The translations under genes and the position numbers were made by a program. DNA of 13,240 nucleotides from assembly GCA_902478425.1 (NCBI GenBank), contig CABSKV010000038.1:1-13240 (forward strand). Direction: 5' to 3'. Shown piece by piece: positions 1-6,981 of the stretch. The notes beneath the pieces are model-generated. The model had not been told where the DNA came from, ran no database searches, and worked only from the letters and a program-made list of their open reading frames with translations. Within the stretch, counting starts at the first letter, position 1; each line of letters opens with the position of its first letter. The DNA is from an uncultured Coriobacteriia bacterium. Its GTDB lineage: Bacteria > Actinomycetota > Coriobacteriia > Coriobacteriales > QAMH01.

Positions 1-371
1 TCCACGCCGCCCAAAAGCTCGCAGGCTCCGGCACCCAGCTCGAGCACCACCAGGCCGCCGAGCTCGCCCGGCACCGCCAGCACGCGCGGTGCCTCCTCAG
101 GCGGCTCGCAGCCCACGATGCGCGCGAACTCGCCGTCCACGACCACGAACTCCCAGCTCACGCCGTCACCCGTCGTCTCGCAGCATGGCTCGCTACAGCG
201 CCCGTCCTCACGCGCCCGGCGCTCCGCAATCTCGCGACGCTGCCGGTCCATGACCTCCGCAATCGCGTAGACCGCATCCTGCCCGGTCTTGACCTCGAGG
301 TCGCCAAGGTCGAGGTCATCGGGCGCGGAGCGTACGCTGCCAAACATGAGGGTGTCGCCGAAGATTTCCAT
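1..371 (-). CDS. Partial protein, N-terminus of a probable BspA-type leucine-rich-repeat protein
   Basis: The reading frame runs off the left edge of the window, so only the first 123 residues are present. It begins MEIFGDTLMFGSV, has an acidic and then a charged helical stretch (about residues 17-57), and a Cys cluster at residues 59-64 (CSEPCC). From residue 72 it reads SWEFVVVDGEFARIVG, followed by RVLAVPGELGGLVVLELGAG. A 'W-x-F-x-x-VDG-x-x-x-I' strand followed by 'L-x-V-P-x-x-L-G-G-x-x-V' resembles the start of BspA/LRR_5 repeat regions (family knowledge), but no full repeat is visible before the edge. No signal peptide is seen, so a cytoplasmic protein is possible. It diverges from icd. 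No Shine-Dalgarno precedes ATG 371, and ATG 347 (residue 9) is an alternative start. That the frame is coding is fairly sure; the family is a guess. Confidence 0.55.
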   Translation of the reverse strand, partial: MEIFGDTLMFGSVRSAPDDLDLGDLEVKTGQDAVYAIAEVMDRQRREIAERRAREDGRCSEPCCETTGDGVSWEFVVVDGEFARIVGCEPPEEAPRVLAVPGELGGLVVLELGAGACELLGGV

Positions 372-378
372 GCGATTA

Positions 379-384
379 ACTATA
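379..384 (-). promoter_or_regulatory. Possible -10 box (TATAGT) placed for a leaderless transcript
   Basis: On the minus strand TATAGT ends 7 nt before the ATG at 371. If it is a -10 element, transcription would begin at or next to the start codon, which would fit the missing ribosome binding site. No convincing -35 is present at the usual distance, so support is weak. Confidence 0.25.
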
Positions 385-416
385 GCCCATCTGCCCCGCG
401 CCGCGCGTTTTACCGC

Positions 417-422
417 TACAAT
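417..422 (+). promoter_or_regulatory. Possible icd -10 box (TACAAT)
   Basis: TACAAT matches five of six -10 consensus positions and lies about 60 nt upstream of the icd start, in an otherwise GC-rich gap between two divergent genes. No recognisable -35 hexamer is found 16-18 nt upstream. Confidence 0.3.
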
Positions 423-480
423 GACCAACCAACGCACGCAAACGCGCCGCCGCGCGCACCCAAAAGCAACGGAGAGACTC

Positions 481-1680
481 ATGAGCAAAATCGAGATGAA
501 AACCCCGCTTGTCGAGATGGACGGCGATGAAATGACCCGCGTCATCTGGCAGCTGATCAAATCCGAGCTGCTCATTCCGCACATCGACCTCAAGACCGAG
601 TACTACGACCTCGGCCTCGAGCACCGCGACGCGACCGACGACCAGGTCACGATCGACGCGGCCGAGGCGACCAAGCGCCTGGGTGTCGCCGTCAAATGCG
701 CAACCATTACCCCCAACGCCGCGCGCGTCGAGGAGTACGGTCTCAAGCAGATGTGGAAGAGCCCCAACGGCACGATCCGCGCGCTGCTCGACGGCACGGT
801 CTTTCGCGCGCCCATCGTCGTCAAGGGCATCGAGCCGTGCGTGAGCTGCTGGAAGAAGCCGATCACGCTCGCCCGTCACGCCTACGGCGACGTCTACAAG
901 AACGCCGAGATGCGCATCGACGGTCCCGGCACGGTCGAGCTCGTCTTCACGCCGGCCGGCGGCGGCGAGCAAATGCGCACCCTGGTGCATGAATTTGACG
1001 GCCCCGGCGTCGTGCAGGGCCAGCACAACCTCGACGCCTCCATCGAGAGCTTCGCACGCAGCTGCTTCGAGTACGCGCTGTCGACCAACCAGGACCTGTG
1101 GTTTTCGACGAAGGACACGATCTCGAAGATCTACGACCACCGCTTCAAGGACATCTTCGCCGACATCTTCGACGCCGAGTACCGCGAGCGCTTCGAGCAG
1201 GCTGGCATCGAGTACTTCTACACGCTCATCGACGACGCGGTCGCACGCGTCATGAAGTCCGAAGGCGGCTTCATCTGGGCCTGCAAGAACTACGACGGCG
1301 ATGTGATGAGCGACATGGTCTCGAGCGCGTTCGGCAGCCTCGCGATGATGACGAGCGTGCTCGTCAGCCCCCACGGCTACTACGAGTACGAGGCCGCGCA
1401 CGGTACCGTGCAGCGCCACTACTACAAGCACCTCGAGGGCGTGCCGACCTCGACGAACTCCGTCGCGACGATCTTCGCGTGGAGTGGTGCGCTGCGCAAG
1501 CGCGGCGAGCTCGACGACAGCGCGGCACTCGTGTCGTTTGCCGACAAGCTCGAGCGCGCGACGCTGTCGTGCATCGAAGACGGGCAGATGACCGGCGACC
1601 TCGCGCGCATCACGACGCTGCCCAACCCCACGGTGCTCTCCACCGAGGGCTTCATCGAGGCCGTCGCCACGCGCCTCTAA
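481..1680 (+). CDS. icd: NADP-dependent isocitrate dehydrogenase, dimeric eukaryote-like type
   Basis: Oxidatively decarboxylates isocitrate to 2-oxoglutarate with NADP+, a cytoplasmic TCA-branch step supplying 2-oxoglutarate for glutamate synthesis and NADPH. The 399-residue product has the family's hallmarks in order: VEMDGDEMTRVIW (11-23), CATITPNAARVEEYGLKQMW followed by KSPNGTIR (substrate-binding Ser/Asn and Arg), GTVFRAPI, KPITLARHAYGD, then GGFIWACKNYDGDV with the metal-binding Asp residues, and EAAHGTVQRH, whose Arg-His pair is typical of NADP rather than NAD specificity. Length equals that of the type II subfamily (human IDH1-like), not E. coli Icd. The start is ATG 481 because GGAGAG lies at 471-476; the open frame reaches further upstream but has no ribosome binding site there. 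A strong palindrome follows 13 nt after the stop. Confidence 0.97.
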   Translation: MSKIEMKTPLVEMDGDEMTRVIWQLIKSELLIPHIDLKTEYYDLGLEHRDATDDQVTIDAAEATKRLGVAVKCATITPNAARVEEYGLKQMWKSPNGTIRALLDGTVFRAPIVVKGIEPCVSCWKKPITLARHAYGDVYKNAEMRIDGPGTVELVFTPAGGGEQMRTLVHEFDGPGVVQGQHNLDASIESFARSCFEYALSTNQDLWFSTKDTISKIYDHRFKDIFADIFDAEYRERFEQAGIEYFYTLIDDAVARVMKSEGGFIWACKNYDGDVMSDMVSSAFGSLAMMTSVLVSPHGYYEYEAAHGTVQRHYYKHLEGVPTSTNSVATIFAWSGALRKRGELDDSAALVSFADKLERATLSCIEDGQMTGDLARITTLPNPTVLSTEGFIEAVATRL

Positions 1681-1693
1681 CGCGTTGACCTGC

Positions 1694-1730
1694 GTAATGA
1701 GACAGCGAGACTGACGCCCTGTCTCATTAC
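1694..1730. repeat. Palindromic element between convergent genes, possible bidirectional terminator (ATGAGAC family)
   Basis: GTAATGAGACAG (1694-1705) and CTGTCTCATTAC (1719-1730) form a perfect 12-bp stem with a 13-nt loop. It lies 13 nt after the icd stop, and the TAA of the opposing gene (1729-1727) is inside the stem. There is no run of U on either side, so it is not a textbook Rho-independent terminator, but its position suits a shared 3'-end hairpin. The first part (1698-1714, tgagacagcgagactga) is repeated exactly at 7843-7859. Confidence 0.75.
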
Positions 1731-2638
1731 GCCGTCGGGACCACCCAGTCCTCGTCGCGCGCGTTCTCGTCGAGCAGCAGCTCCGCACCCGCGAGCTCCC
1801 ACGCCTCGAGCTCGATGGCGCCCGTGAAGCGCCAGTCGTCGTCGGTGGCGATGACGACGTTGTTGTCGCAGTTCGAGAGCGTCGAGGGCTGCCCCGGCAG
1901 CACGTAGACGTGCGCGAACTCGCTTGCGAGCGTGCGCATGATGCGGCGCATCGTGCGCGATCGCGGGCCCTCCACCGCACCGATCACGTTGGCCAGATAG
2001 ACGCCGCCCTCGCGCAAGTGCTCATGGTAGAGCTGCACGGCCTCGCGCGTCACCAGGCTCTCGACCAGGCTCATGCCGCTGAAGCAGTCGTTCACGATAG
2101 CGTCGTAGCGCTCGTCCGCTTCCTCGAGATACACGCGCGCGTCGCCTTGCACCAGCTGCAAGCGCCCGGTCTCGTCCAGGTCGTATTCCTCGAAGAGCCG
2201 GTCGAGGAAGAAGTAGCGATGCGCGATCGCCGTGATGACGGGGTCGATCTCGACGCAGGTCACGAAAGTCTCGGGGCGATGCGCAATGAGGTGCTTGGGG
2301 TACGAGTAGCCACCTCCGCCCAAGACGAGCACGTCGCGCACGGGGATACCGGCAAAGAACATGCAGTCGTAGTCGCGCGTGTACGAATAGGCCAGGTCAC
2401 AGTAGGTATCGTCATCCAGATAGGTAGCCGATTGCATGGTTCCCGCGACGTTCATCACGCGCACGAGGCCATCCTTGCGCTCGATGGTGAAGACCTTGCA
2501 CGGCCCGGCCATCGTGTCGAACTTGAGGAAGATCTCACGCGAGCGCCGGTACTTGCGCATGAGCACGATGGCCACGACCGCAATCGCCGCCACGGCAACA
2601 AGAGCAACGCATATCACTATGACCAGCGTCATGTCCAT
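1727..2638 (-). CDS. Membrane-anchored spermidine synthase-like / class I SAM-fold protein
   Basis: About 303 residues. Residues 4-27 are one hydrophobic segment (TLVIVICVALVAVAAIAVVA and on) followed by RKYRRSR, so the protein is probably anchored by an N-terminal helix with the enzyme domain on the positively charged, cytoplasmic side. The rest resembles polyamine synthases: GTMQSATYLDD (66-76), DVLVLGGGGYSYPKH (102-116) as the nucleotide loop, CVEIDP (128-133) with acidic residues for the ribose, then GDARVYLEE and YDAIVNDCFSG. The usual GGGDG loop is GGGG-Y here, and the Asp loop is NDCFSG, so true aminopropyl transfer is not assured. Relatives are often annotated as spermidine synthase or methyltransferase without proof. 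The start is uncertain: no clear Shine-Dalgarno precedes ATG 2638, with ATG 2632 or 2662 as alternatives. Divergent from helD. Confidence 0.75.
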   Translation of the reverse strand: MDMTLVIVICVALVAVAAIAVVAIVLMRKYRRSREIFLKFDTMAGPCKVFTIERKDGLVRVMNVAGTMQSATYLDDDTYCDLAYSYTRDYDCMFFAGIPVRDVLVLGGGGYSYPKHLIAHRPETFVTCVEIDPVITAIAHRYFFLDRLFEEYDLDETGRLQLVQGDARVYLEEADERYDAIVNDCFSGMSLVESLVTREAVQLYHEHLREGGVYLANVIGAVEGPRSRTMRRIMRTLASEFAHVYVLPGQPSTLSNCDNNVVIATDDDWRFTGAIELEAWELAGAELLLDENARDEDWVVPTA

Positions 2639-2661
2639 GCACACATAGTAGCATCTCGCCA

Positions 2662-2690
2662 TAGCCACATTCGCCGCACTCGAGTACAAT
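2662..2690 (+). promoter_or_regulatory. Probable helD promoter
   Basis: TAGCCA (2662-2667, four of six -35 positions) and TACAAT (2685-2690, five of six -10 positions) are 17 nt apart. This would give a leader of about 55 nt before the helD start at 2753. It overlaps the possible upstream starts of the divergent gene. Confidence 0.45.
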
Positions 2691-2752
2691 TGATTATCCG
2701 TTTTTCACGTAAAGATATGCAGGATTCAAACGCAGCAGCCAAAAGGGGCAGC

Positions 2753-4861
2753 ATGGACAAGACATTCGAAGCCGAACAAGAGCATCTGAGCACGACGTAC
2801 GCGAAGCTCGAAAGCATCGAGCGCAGCCTGCAAGACCAGCTCGCACGCATCTTCGACGAGGTCGCCTCCGACAAGGACCTCATCACCGACGAGCTCAGCT
2901 TCGACTTCGACACCGACATCCACGTCGAGACGATGGCCGAGCTCGAAGCCGTCAACCGCATCATCGACACGTATAACCTCGCTGCCGACGTCACGACCGA
3001 GCGCCTGCACTGCGCGCAGCTCCTGCTCAAGCAACCCTACTTCGCCAAGGTCACGCTGCAGTTCAAGCCTGGCAGCGAGCCGAAGGACATCTACATCGGC
3101 AACGTGGGCATGACCGACGACGACTATCGCCACTTCATCGTCGACTGGCGCAGCCCCATCGCCGAGGTCTACTACAACCAGGAAAACGGCAAGACGAGCT
3201 ACGAGGCCAACGGTCGTGTCATCGACTGCGAGCTCAAGCTGCGCCGACAATTCGACATCGAGCGCGACCAGCTCAAGGCGCTCTTCGATACGACGGTCGC
3301 CATCCAAGACGAGCTGCTGCTCGCCGCGCTGGCCAAGGACCGCTCGTCGCGCCTATCGGCCATCACGGCCACCATCCAGAAGGAGCAAAACGAGGTCATC
3401 CGCCACGAGGACGTCCCGGCGCTGCTCGTCAGCGGCATCGCGGGTTCCGGCAAGACCTCGGTTCTTCTGCAACGTATTGCCTATCTCTTCTACCGGCACC
3501 GCGAGACGCTCAAACCCGAAGACGTGTTCCTCATCACGCCCAATCCGGTGTTCCAGCGCTACATCGAGAACGTGCTGCCCGAGATGGGCGAGAGCAACCC
3601 CTCGTCGATCACCTTCGAGTCGCTCATGACCGGCCTCGGGCTCGGCAGCCGCGACTTGGGGCGCGAGGTGAGCACCGACGCACTGCGCGCCATCGACGAG
3701 AAGCTCCCCGACTTCAAGCTCAAGCAGGGCGACTTCACCGACATACGCATCGAGGGCGAACCCGTCATCACCGCCGCTCAGGCGCATGGCGCGTGGAGCA
3801 AGCTCAAGAACCTCCCCACCGGCACACACAAGAGCGCCCTGGTCATCGAGGATTTGACCGACCGCCTCGAGCAGCGCATCAAACGCCTCGCCAAATCCGA
3901 GAAATACCAGGACATGATCAGCGATCTCTCCGACACCGAGCAAATCGACTGCTTCGGCGAGAACGTCTACATCGGCGATATGGACGAGGTCGAGCTCGCG
4001 AGTTACACCGAGCGCTTCCTGCGCTGGCGCTATGCGGGCATCGAGCACGAGATCGAAGATGGCCGCTGGTTGCGCCTGGATGCCATCGGCATGCGCCTGA
4101 CCGGCTCGGAGAACCTGAGCGCAATCGAATGGCTCTACCTCAAGCTCGCGCTCGTCGGCGGCGGCATGCGTCACGCGCGCTACGTCATGATCGACGAGGT
4201 GCAGGACTACAGCGCCGCACAGCTCATGTGCCTGGCACGATACTTCGGCAAGGCGCACTTCATGCTGCTCGGCGATGAGAACCAGGCGATTCGCGAGGGA
4301 ACGGCGAGCTTCGCGCAGGTCCGCGGGGTCTTCGAGCGTGCTTGCGGCTCGGTCGAGACCTGCGAGCTCATGACGAGCTACCGCTCGTCGCCCGAGATCA
4401 CGGCGCTGTTCACGAGCCTGCTCGACGACGAGGAGCGCGTGCGCGTCGAGTCCGTGCAGCCAGCGGGAATCGCGCCGGTCATCATCGAGTGCGCCGACGA
4501 CGTCGATTACGAGGTGCAGCTGCGTAAGGCGGTCGAGGAGGCGCTCAAGGCAGAGTGCCTGGCGGCCATCATCGTGCCGGACGCGCGTCGCATGGCCAAG
4601 TTCGAGACGATGCTCGAGGGATTGCCCGTCGTCATCCCCGCCCGCAAGGAGGCCATACCCGAGCGTGGCGTGCTGCTGCTCGACATCAGACTCGCCAAGG
4701 GCCTCGAATTCGACCAGGTCATCGTCCCCGACGTCCAGAACCGCGCCTACCCCGACGAGCTGCTCGCCCGCCACCGCCTCTACACGGCGATCTCGCGCGC
4801 GACGAAGAAGGTCACGCTCATCGCCAACGGAAAGCTCACGAGCCTGCTGCCAGCCAAATGA
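2753..4861 (+). CDS. helD: HelD-like superfamily 1 helicase, RNA polymerase recycling factor
   Basis: A 702-residue SF1 (UvrD/Rep-like) ATPase. Homologues of this type bind RNA polymerase, push into its channels to release stalled complexes, and in some actinobacteria protect against rifampicin (family knowledge). Visible here: a charged N-terminal coiled coil (about 4-45) typical of HelD, the conserved VDWRSPIAEVYY block, Walker A GIAGSGKT with K234 (228-235), Walker B MIDEVQDYS (D481, E482), GDENQAI, SYRSSPEI, AKGLEFDQVIVPD (K649 region) and LYTAISRATKK with the arginine finger near R682. Start ATG 2753 is chosen for AAAAGGGG at 2741-2748; ATG 2717 is a weaker option. The frame stays open upstream to 1910, but that part is antisense to the neighbouring gene. 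The TGA stop lies inside a palindromic element. Confidence 0.93.
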   Translation: MDKTFEAEQEHLSTTYAKLESIERSLQDQLARIFDEVASDKDLITDELSFDFDTDIHVETMAELEAVNRIIDTYNLAADVTTERLHCAQLLLKQPYFAKVTLQFKPGSEPKDIYIGNVGMTDDDYRHFIVDWRSPIAEVYYNQENGKTSYEANGRVIDCELKLRRQFDIERDQLKALFDTTVAIQDELLLAALAKDRSSRLSAITATIQKEQNEVIRHEDVPALLVSGIAGSGKTSVLLQRIAYLFYRHRETLKPEDVFLITPNPVFQRYIENVLPEMGESNPSSITFESLMTGLGLGSRDLGREVSTDALRAIDEKLPDFKLKQGDFTDIRIEGEPVITAAQAHGAWSKLKNLPTGTHKSALVIEDLTDRLEQRIKRLAKSEKYQDMISDLSDTEQIDCFGENVYIGDMDEVELASYTERFLRWRYAGIEHEIEDGRWLRLDAIGMRLTGSENLSAIEWLYLKLALVGGGMRHARYVMIDEVQDYSAAQLMCLARYFGKAHFMLLGDENQAIREGTASFAQVRGVFERACGSVETCELMTSYRSSPEITALFTSLLDDEERVRVESVQPAGIAPVIIECADDVDYEVQLRKAVEEALKAECLAAIIVPDARRMAKFETMLEGLPVVIPARKEAIPERGVLLLDIRLAKGLEFDQVIVPDVQNRAYPDELLARHRLYTAISRATKKVTLIANGKLTSLLPAK

Positions 4862-4893
4862 GACAAAAGTTGCCGGGGCAGTTTTGTCTCATT
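4857..4893. repeat. Palindromic element at the helD stop, possible terminator (ATGAGAC family)
   Basis: AATGAGACAAAA (4857-4868) and TTTTGTCTCATT (4882-4893) form a perfect 12-bp stem around a 13-nt centre that contains tgccggggca, itself nearly palindromic. The helD TGA (4859-4861) is part of the left arm. The right arm supplies TTTT but no free U-tract after the stem. Its gccggggca-N-ttttgtct core recurs in both arms of the large composite at 6739-6858. Confidence 0.75.
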
Positions 4894-4952
4894 CATCCGT
4901 GCTCCGCAATCGCTGTATCATAAGGCCGTGATTCCCGATGAAGGAGCCAGCC

Positions 4953-6209
4953 ATGTCCGATACGCACGACACATCGCAGCAGACCCGTGAGCTGGGCGAA
5001 CGCTACGCCAGCGAGATCATCGCCCTGCGCCGTCACTTCCACCAGCGCCCCGAGCTCTCGGCCGCCGAGCACGAGACGAGCGCCTACATCTGCGGTTGCC
5101 TCGACGAACTCGGCATCCCCTACGAGCTCGTGACCGGTCCGCACCCCGCCGACAAGTGCGAGGAGCGCGACGAGTTCATCGGCACCGGCATCATCGCGAC
5201 CATACGCGGTGAGGCACCCGGCGCCTACGACGAGGACGGCCAGCCCGCCCGACGCGTCGCGCTACGCTGCGACATGGATGCGCTACCCGTTACCGAAAAG
5301 ACCGAGCTCCCCTTCGCTTCGCAAAACGACGGGGTCATGCATGCCTGCGGGCATGATTGCCACATGGCGATGCAGCTTGGAGCCGCTCGCATACTCATGG
5401 AGATGCGCAACCAGTTGCGCGGAGAGGTGCGCCTCATCTTCCAGCCCGCCGAGGAGATATCCATCGGTGCACGCGACATGATCGCCGCCGGTGCGCTCGA
5501 CGGTGTCGACGCCATCTTCGGCCAGCACGTGTGGAGCGAGGTCGACGCCGGCAGCTTCTCGTGCGAGCCCGGTGGCCGCATGGGCAACACCGACTGGTTC
5601 CGCATCGACATCGAGGGTGTGAGCGCGCATGGCTCGATGCCGCACAAAGGCGTGGACGCCATCGTCGTCGCCTGCGAGATCGTCGACGCGCTGCAGCTGC
5701 TCGTGAGCCGTCGCTCGTCACCCTTCGAGCCCGTCGTCGTCACGGTCGGCGAGATACACGGCGGCACTGCTCGCAACATCATGGCCGGCAGCGCCTACAT
5801 CACGGGCACGGTTCGCACCTGGAACCCCGAGATGCGCGAGCTCATCGCCAGCAAGCTCGAGCGCATTTGCGGCCGCCTCGTGGATGCGTTCGGCGCCAAG
5901 ATCAAGATCGAGTACACGCAGGGCAACCCCGCCGTCATCAACGACGAGGAAGTCGCACGTGTCGCCTCGAACGCCATCGAGCGCTGCTACGGGCGCGAGG
6001 CGCTCGCCCGCTACCAAGGCACGCTGTCTGGTGAGGATTTCGCGGAGTACTTGCAATACGTGCCCGGCGTATTCGTCTTCACGGGCATCAAGAACCCGGA
6101 CACGGGCGCGACGCACCCACAACACAGCTGCTACTACGACATCGACGAAAGCGCGCTCGCCCCCGGCGCCGTCGTCGCCGCCCAATGGGCCCTCGACATG
6201 CTCGCCTAA
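4953..6209 (+). CDS. M20D family metallopeptidase / amidohydrolase (hippurate or IAA-amino-acid hydrolase-like)
   Basis: Hydrolyses an amide bond of an N-acyl amino acid or similar conjugate with a di-metal centre; the substrate cannot be read from the sequence. The 418-residue product shows ALRCDMDALPV (103-113), HACGHDCHMAM (130-140, ligands C132 and H134), FQPAEE (163-168, catalytic/ligand Glu pair), GQHVW (190-194, H192), a lid domain beginning near residue 213, the GVSAHGSMPHKGVDA signature (222-236), SGEDFAEYL (359-367) and the last ligand H391. This is the full M20D set. An unusual acidic insert, about residues 67-76 (DKCEERDEFI), lies before the first core strand. Start ATG 4953 is chosen because AAGGAG sits at 4941-4946; ATG 4938 overlaps that site. 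No signal peptide, so cytoplasmic. The gap to helD is 91 nt; TATCAT at 4916-4921 is a possible -10 without a clear -35. Confidence 0.9.
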   Translation: MSDTHDTSQQTRELGERYASEIIALRRHFHQRPELSAAEHETSAYICGCLDELGIPYELVTGPHPADKCEERDEFIGTGIIATIRGEAPGAYDEDGQPARRVALRCDMDALPVTEKTELPFASQNDGVMHACGHDCHMAMQLGAARILMEMRNQLRGEVRLIFQPAEEISIGARDMIAAGALDGVDAIFGQHVWSEVDAGSFSCEPGGRMGNTDWFRIDIEGVSAHGSMPHKGVDAIVVACEIVDALQLLVSRRSSPFEPVVVTVGEIHGGTARNIMAGSAYITGTVRTWNPEMRELIASKLERICGRLVDAFGAKIKIEYTQGNPAVINDEEVARVASNAIERCYGREALARYQGTLSGEDFAEYLQYVPGVFVFTGIKNPDTGATHPQHSCYYDIDESALAPGAVVAAQWALDMLA

Positions 6210-6239
6210 CGTGTAAAAGGGTCAGGCCCTTTTACACGT
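6209..6239. repeat. Perfect 13-bp palindrome with 5-nt loop shared by two convergent gene ends, possible terminator
   Basis: ACGTGTAAAAGGG (6209-6221) pairs perfectly with CCCTTTTACACGT (6227-6239) around the loop tcagg. It begins at the last base of the upstream peptidase stop codon, and on the minus strand encodes the last five residues (TCKRA) of the glycosylase, whose TGA is in the loop. Stable short-loop hairpins like this fit bidirectional termination or 3'-end protection. It is not related in sequence to the ATGAGAC elements. Confidence 0.75.
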
Positions 6240-6725
6240 CAACACCCCATATACCTCGATGAGCTCGTCGAGCCCCATTGCCGCGTTGGCTGGGCTCGTT
6301 GATGGCAGCCGCACACATTCCCGCCCGTACGCAGGCTCCAGATAGCGGCGATATAGCTCGTACGCCTTCGCACCGGTCGCGTAGATGCGTTCGATGGGGG
6401 CAGCATCGAGGATGCGCGAGAGGTCGTTGGGCACGGCATCGCGAATGCTCGCGTCCGAGGCGCCCTTGATCGCGCAACTCGCGAGCACGTCCCACATCGC
6501 GATGCGGTTTCGCAGCAGAAACGCCCGGCGCTCCTCGACCGTCTGCGGCACATCCTCGCCGTACACGGCGGCCAGCACCTTCCACATGCGGTTATGCGGA
6601 TGTCCGTAGAAGAAGCCCGTCTCACGCGACTTGGGCGACGGAAAGGTCCCGAGCAGCAAGACGCGCGAGCGCTCGTCGAACACCGGCTCGATCTCGTGTA
6701 TGTGTCGCGTGTACTCCATGCCCAT
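6222..6725 (-). CDS. DNA-deoxyinosine / uracil-DNA glycosylase (UDG superfamily family 6)
   Basis: Removes deaminated bases, chiefly hypoxanthine, from DNA to start base excision repair (established for family 6 enzymes). The 167-residue product begins MGMEYTRHIHEIEPVFDERS and has the motif-1 region LLLGTFPSPKSRE (23-35) with FFYGHPHNRMW (38-48, catalytic Asn45), WDVLASC (78-84), VPNDLSRIL, ATGAKA and the motif-2 loop STSPANAA (142-149). The order and length fit the family. Start ATG 6725 or ATG 6719 (165 residues); no strong Shine-Dalgarno precedes either, and the frame further upstream is only the inverted repeat read as protein. The last five residues are encoded by the palindrome at 6209-6239. 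It is divergent from the amidohydrolase. Confidence 0.85.
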   Translation of the reverse strand: MGMEYTRHIHEIEPVFDERSRVLLLGTFPSPKSRETGFFYGHPHNRMWKVLAAVYGEDVPQTVEERRAFLLRNRIAMWDVLASCAIKGASDASIRDAVPNDLSRILDAAPIERIYATGAKAYELYRRYLEPAYGRECVRLPSTSPANAAMGLDELIEVYGVLTCKRA

Positions 6726-6738
6726 CACTCTACACCCA

Positions 6739-6858
6739 ATGAGACAAAACCAGACAATTCTCGCCGGGGCACTTTTGTCTGGTTTCGTGTCATTTGTCCC
6801 ATAACCAGACAAAAGTGCCCCGGCGAGAATTGTCTTGTGGGCAACTTCCGCGTCTCAT
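6739..6858. repeat. 120-bp composite palindromic element with a perfect 33-bp inverted repeat (BIME/MITE-like)
   Basis: Positions 6752-6784 and 6803-6835 are perfect reverse complements (33 bp) around an 18-nt spacer. The ends, ATGAGAC (6739-6745) and GTCTCAT (6852-6858), also pair. The left arm can alternatively fold on itself (aaaccagacaa, 6747-6757, with ttgtctggttt, 6775-6785). A further nested pairing is atgagacaaa (6739-6748) with tttgtcccat (6793-6802), one mismatch. Both arms contain gccggggca-N-ttttgtct, the same core as the element after helD. There is no open reading frame of its own. It fills the gap between two divergent genes, which is odd for a terminator, and lies 14 nt from the glycosylase start. 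Confidence 0.8.
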
Positions 6859-6932
6859 CCCATCTTAGACGCACTGTCTAGAATACCCATGCGACTAATA
6901 TCTCTGTAACTCGATGTTTACCCATTTATCTC

Positions 6933-6954
6933 CCCCAAACTCGCAATTTTGGGG
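6933..6954 (+). promoter_or_regulatory. Inverted repeat CCCCAAA-N8-TTTGGGG upstream of the amidohydrolase
   Basis: CCCCAAA (6933-6939) and TTTGGGG (6948-6954) are perfect inverted repeats 15 nt before the strong ribosome binding site. It could be a DNA operator or a leader hairpin in the mRNA. TAGAAT at 6879-6884 is a possible upstream -10, inside the small dyad TAGAC-N5-GTCTA (6866-6880); no clear -35 accompanies it. Confidence 0.35.
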
Positions 6955-6981
6955 TAGAGTGCAATCATCAAAGGAGGAATC

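Noticed and set aside
289..480. N-terminal extension of isocitrate dehydrogenase
   Set aside because: It overlaps the divergent gene, has no ribosome binding site, and family members begin close to the VEMDGDEMTRVIW motif.
376..1980. 534-codon open frame antisense to icd
   Set aside because: GC-rich third positions create long antisense frames; its translation is low-complexity in Arg, Ala and Val with no domain, while icd on the other strand is unmistakable.
1910..2752. N-terminal extension of HelD by about 281 residues
   Set aside because: The extension is antisense to the spermidine-synthase-like gene, is His/Val/Arg rich, and precedes the probable promoter and the AAAAGGGG ribosome binding site.
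3353..4774. 473-codon open frame antisense to helD
   Set aside because: Same GC-frame effect; the product is Leu, Ala, Glu and Asp biased without motifs, and the helicase motifs are all on the plus strand.
6726..6812. N-terminal extension of the DNA glycosylase (29 residues)
   Set aside because: It is the inverted repeat read as protein; homologues start near MEYTRHIHEIEP.
6739..6858. Insertion sequence
   Set aside because: There is an inverted repeat but no transposase frame, and no target-site duplication could be recognised at the edges.
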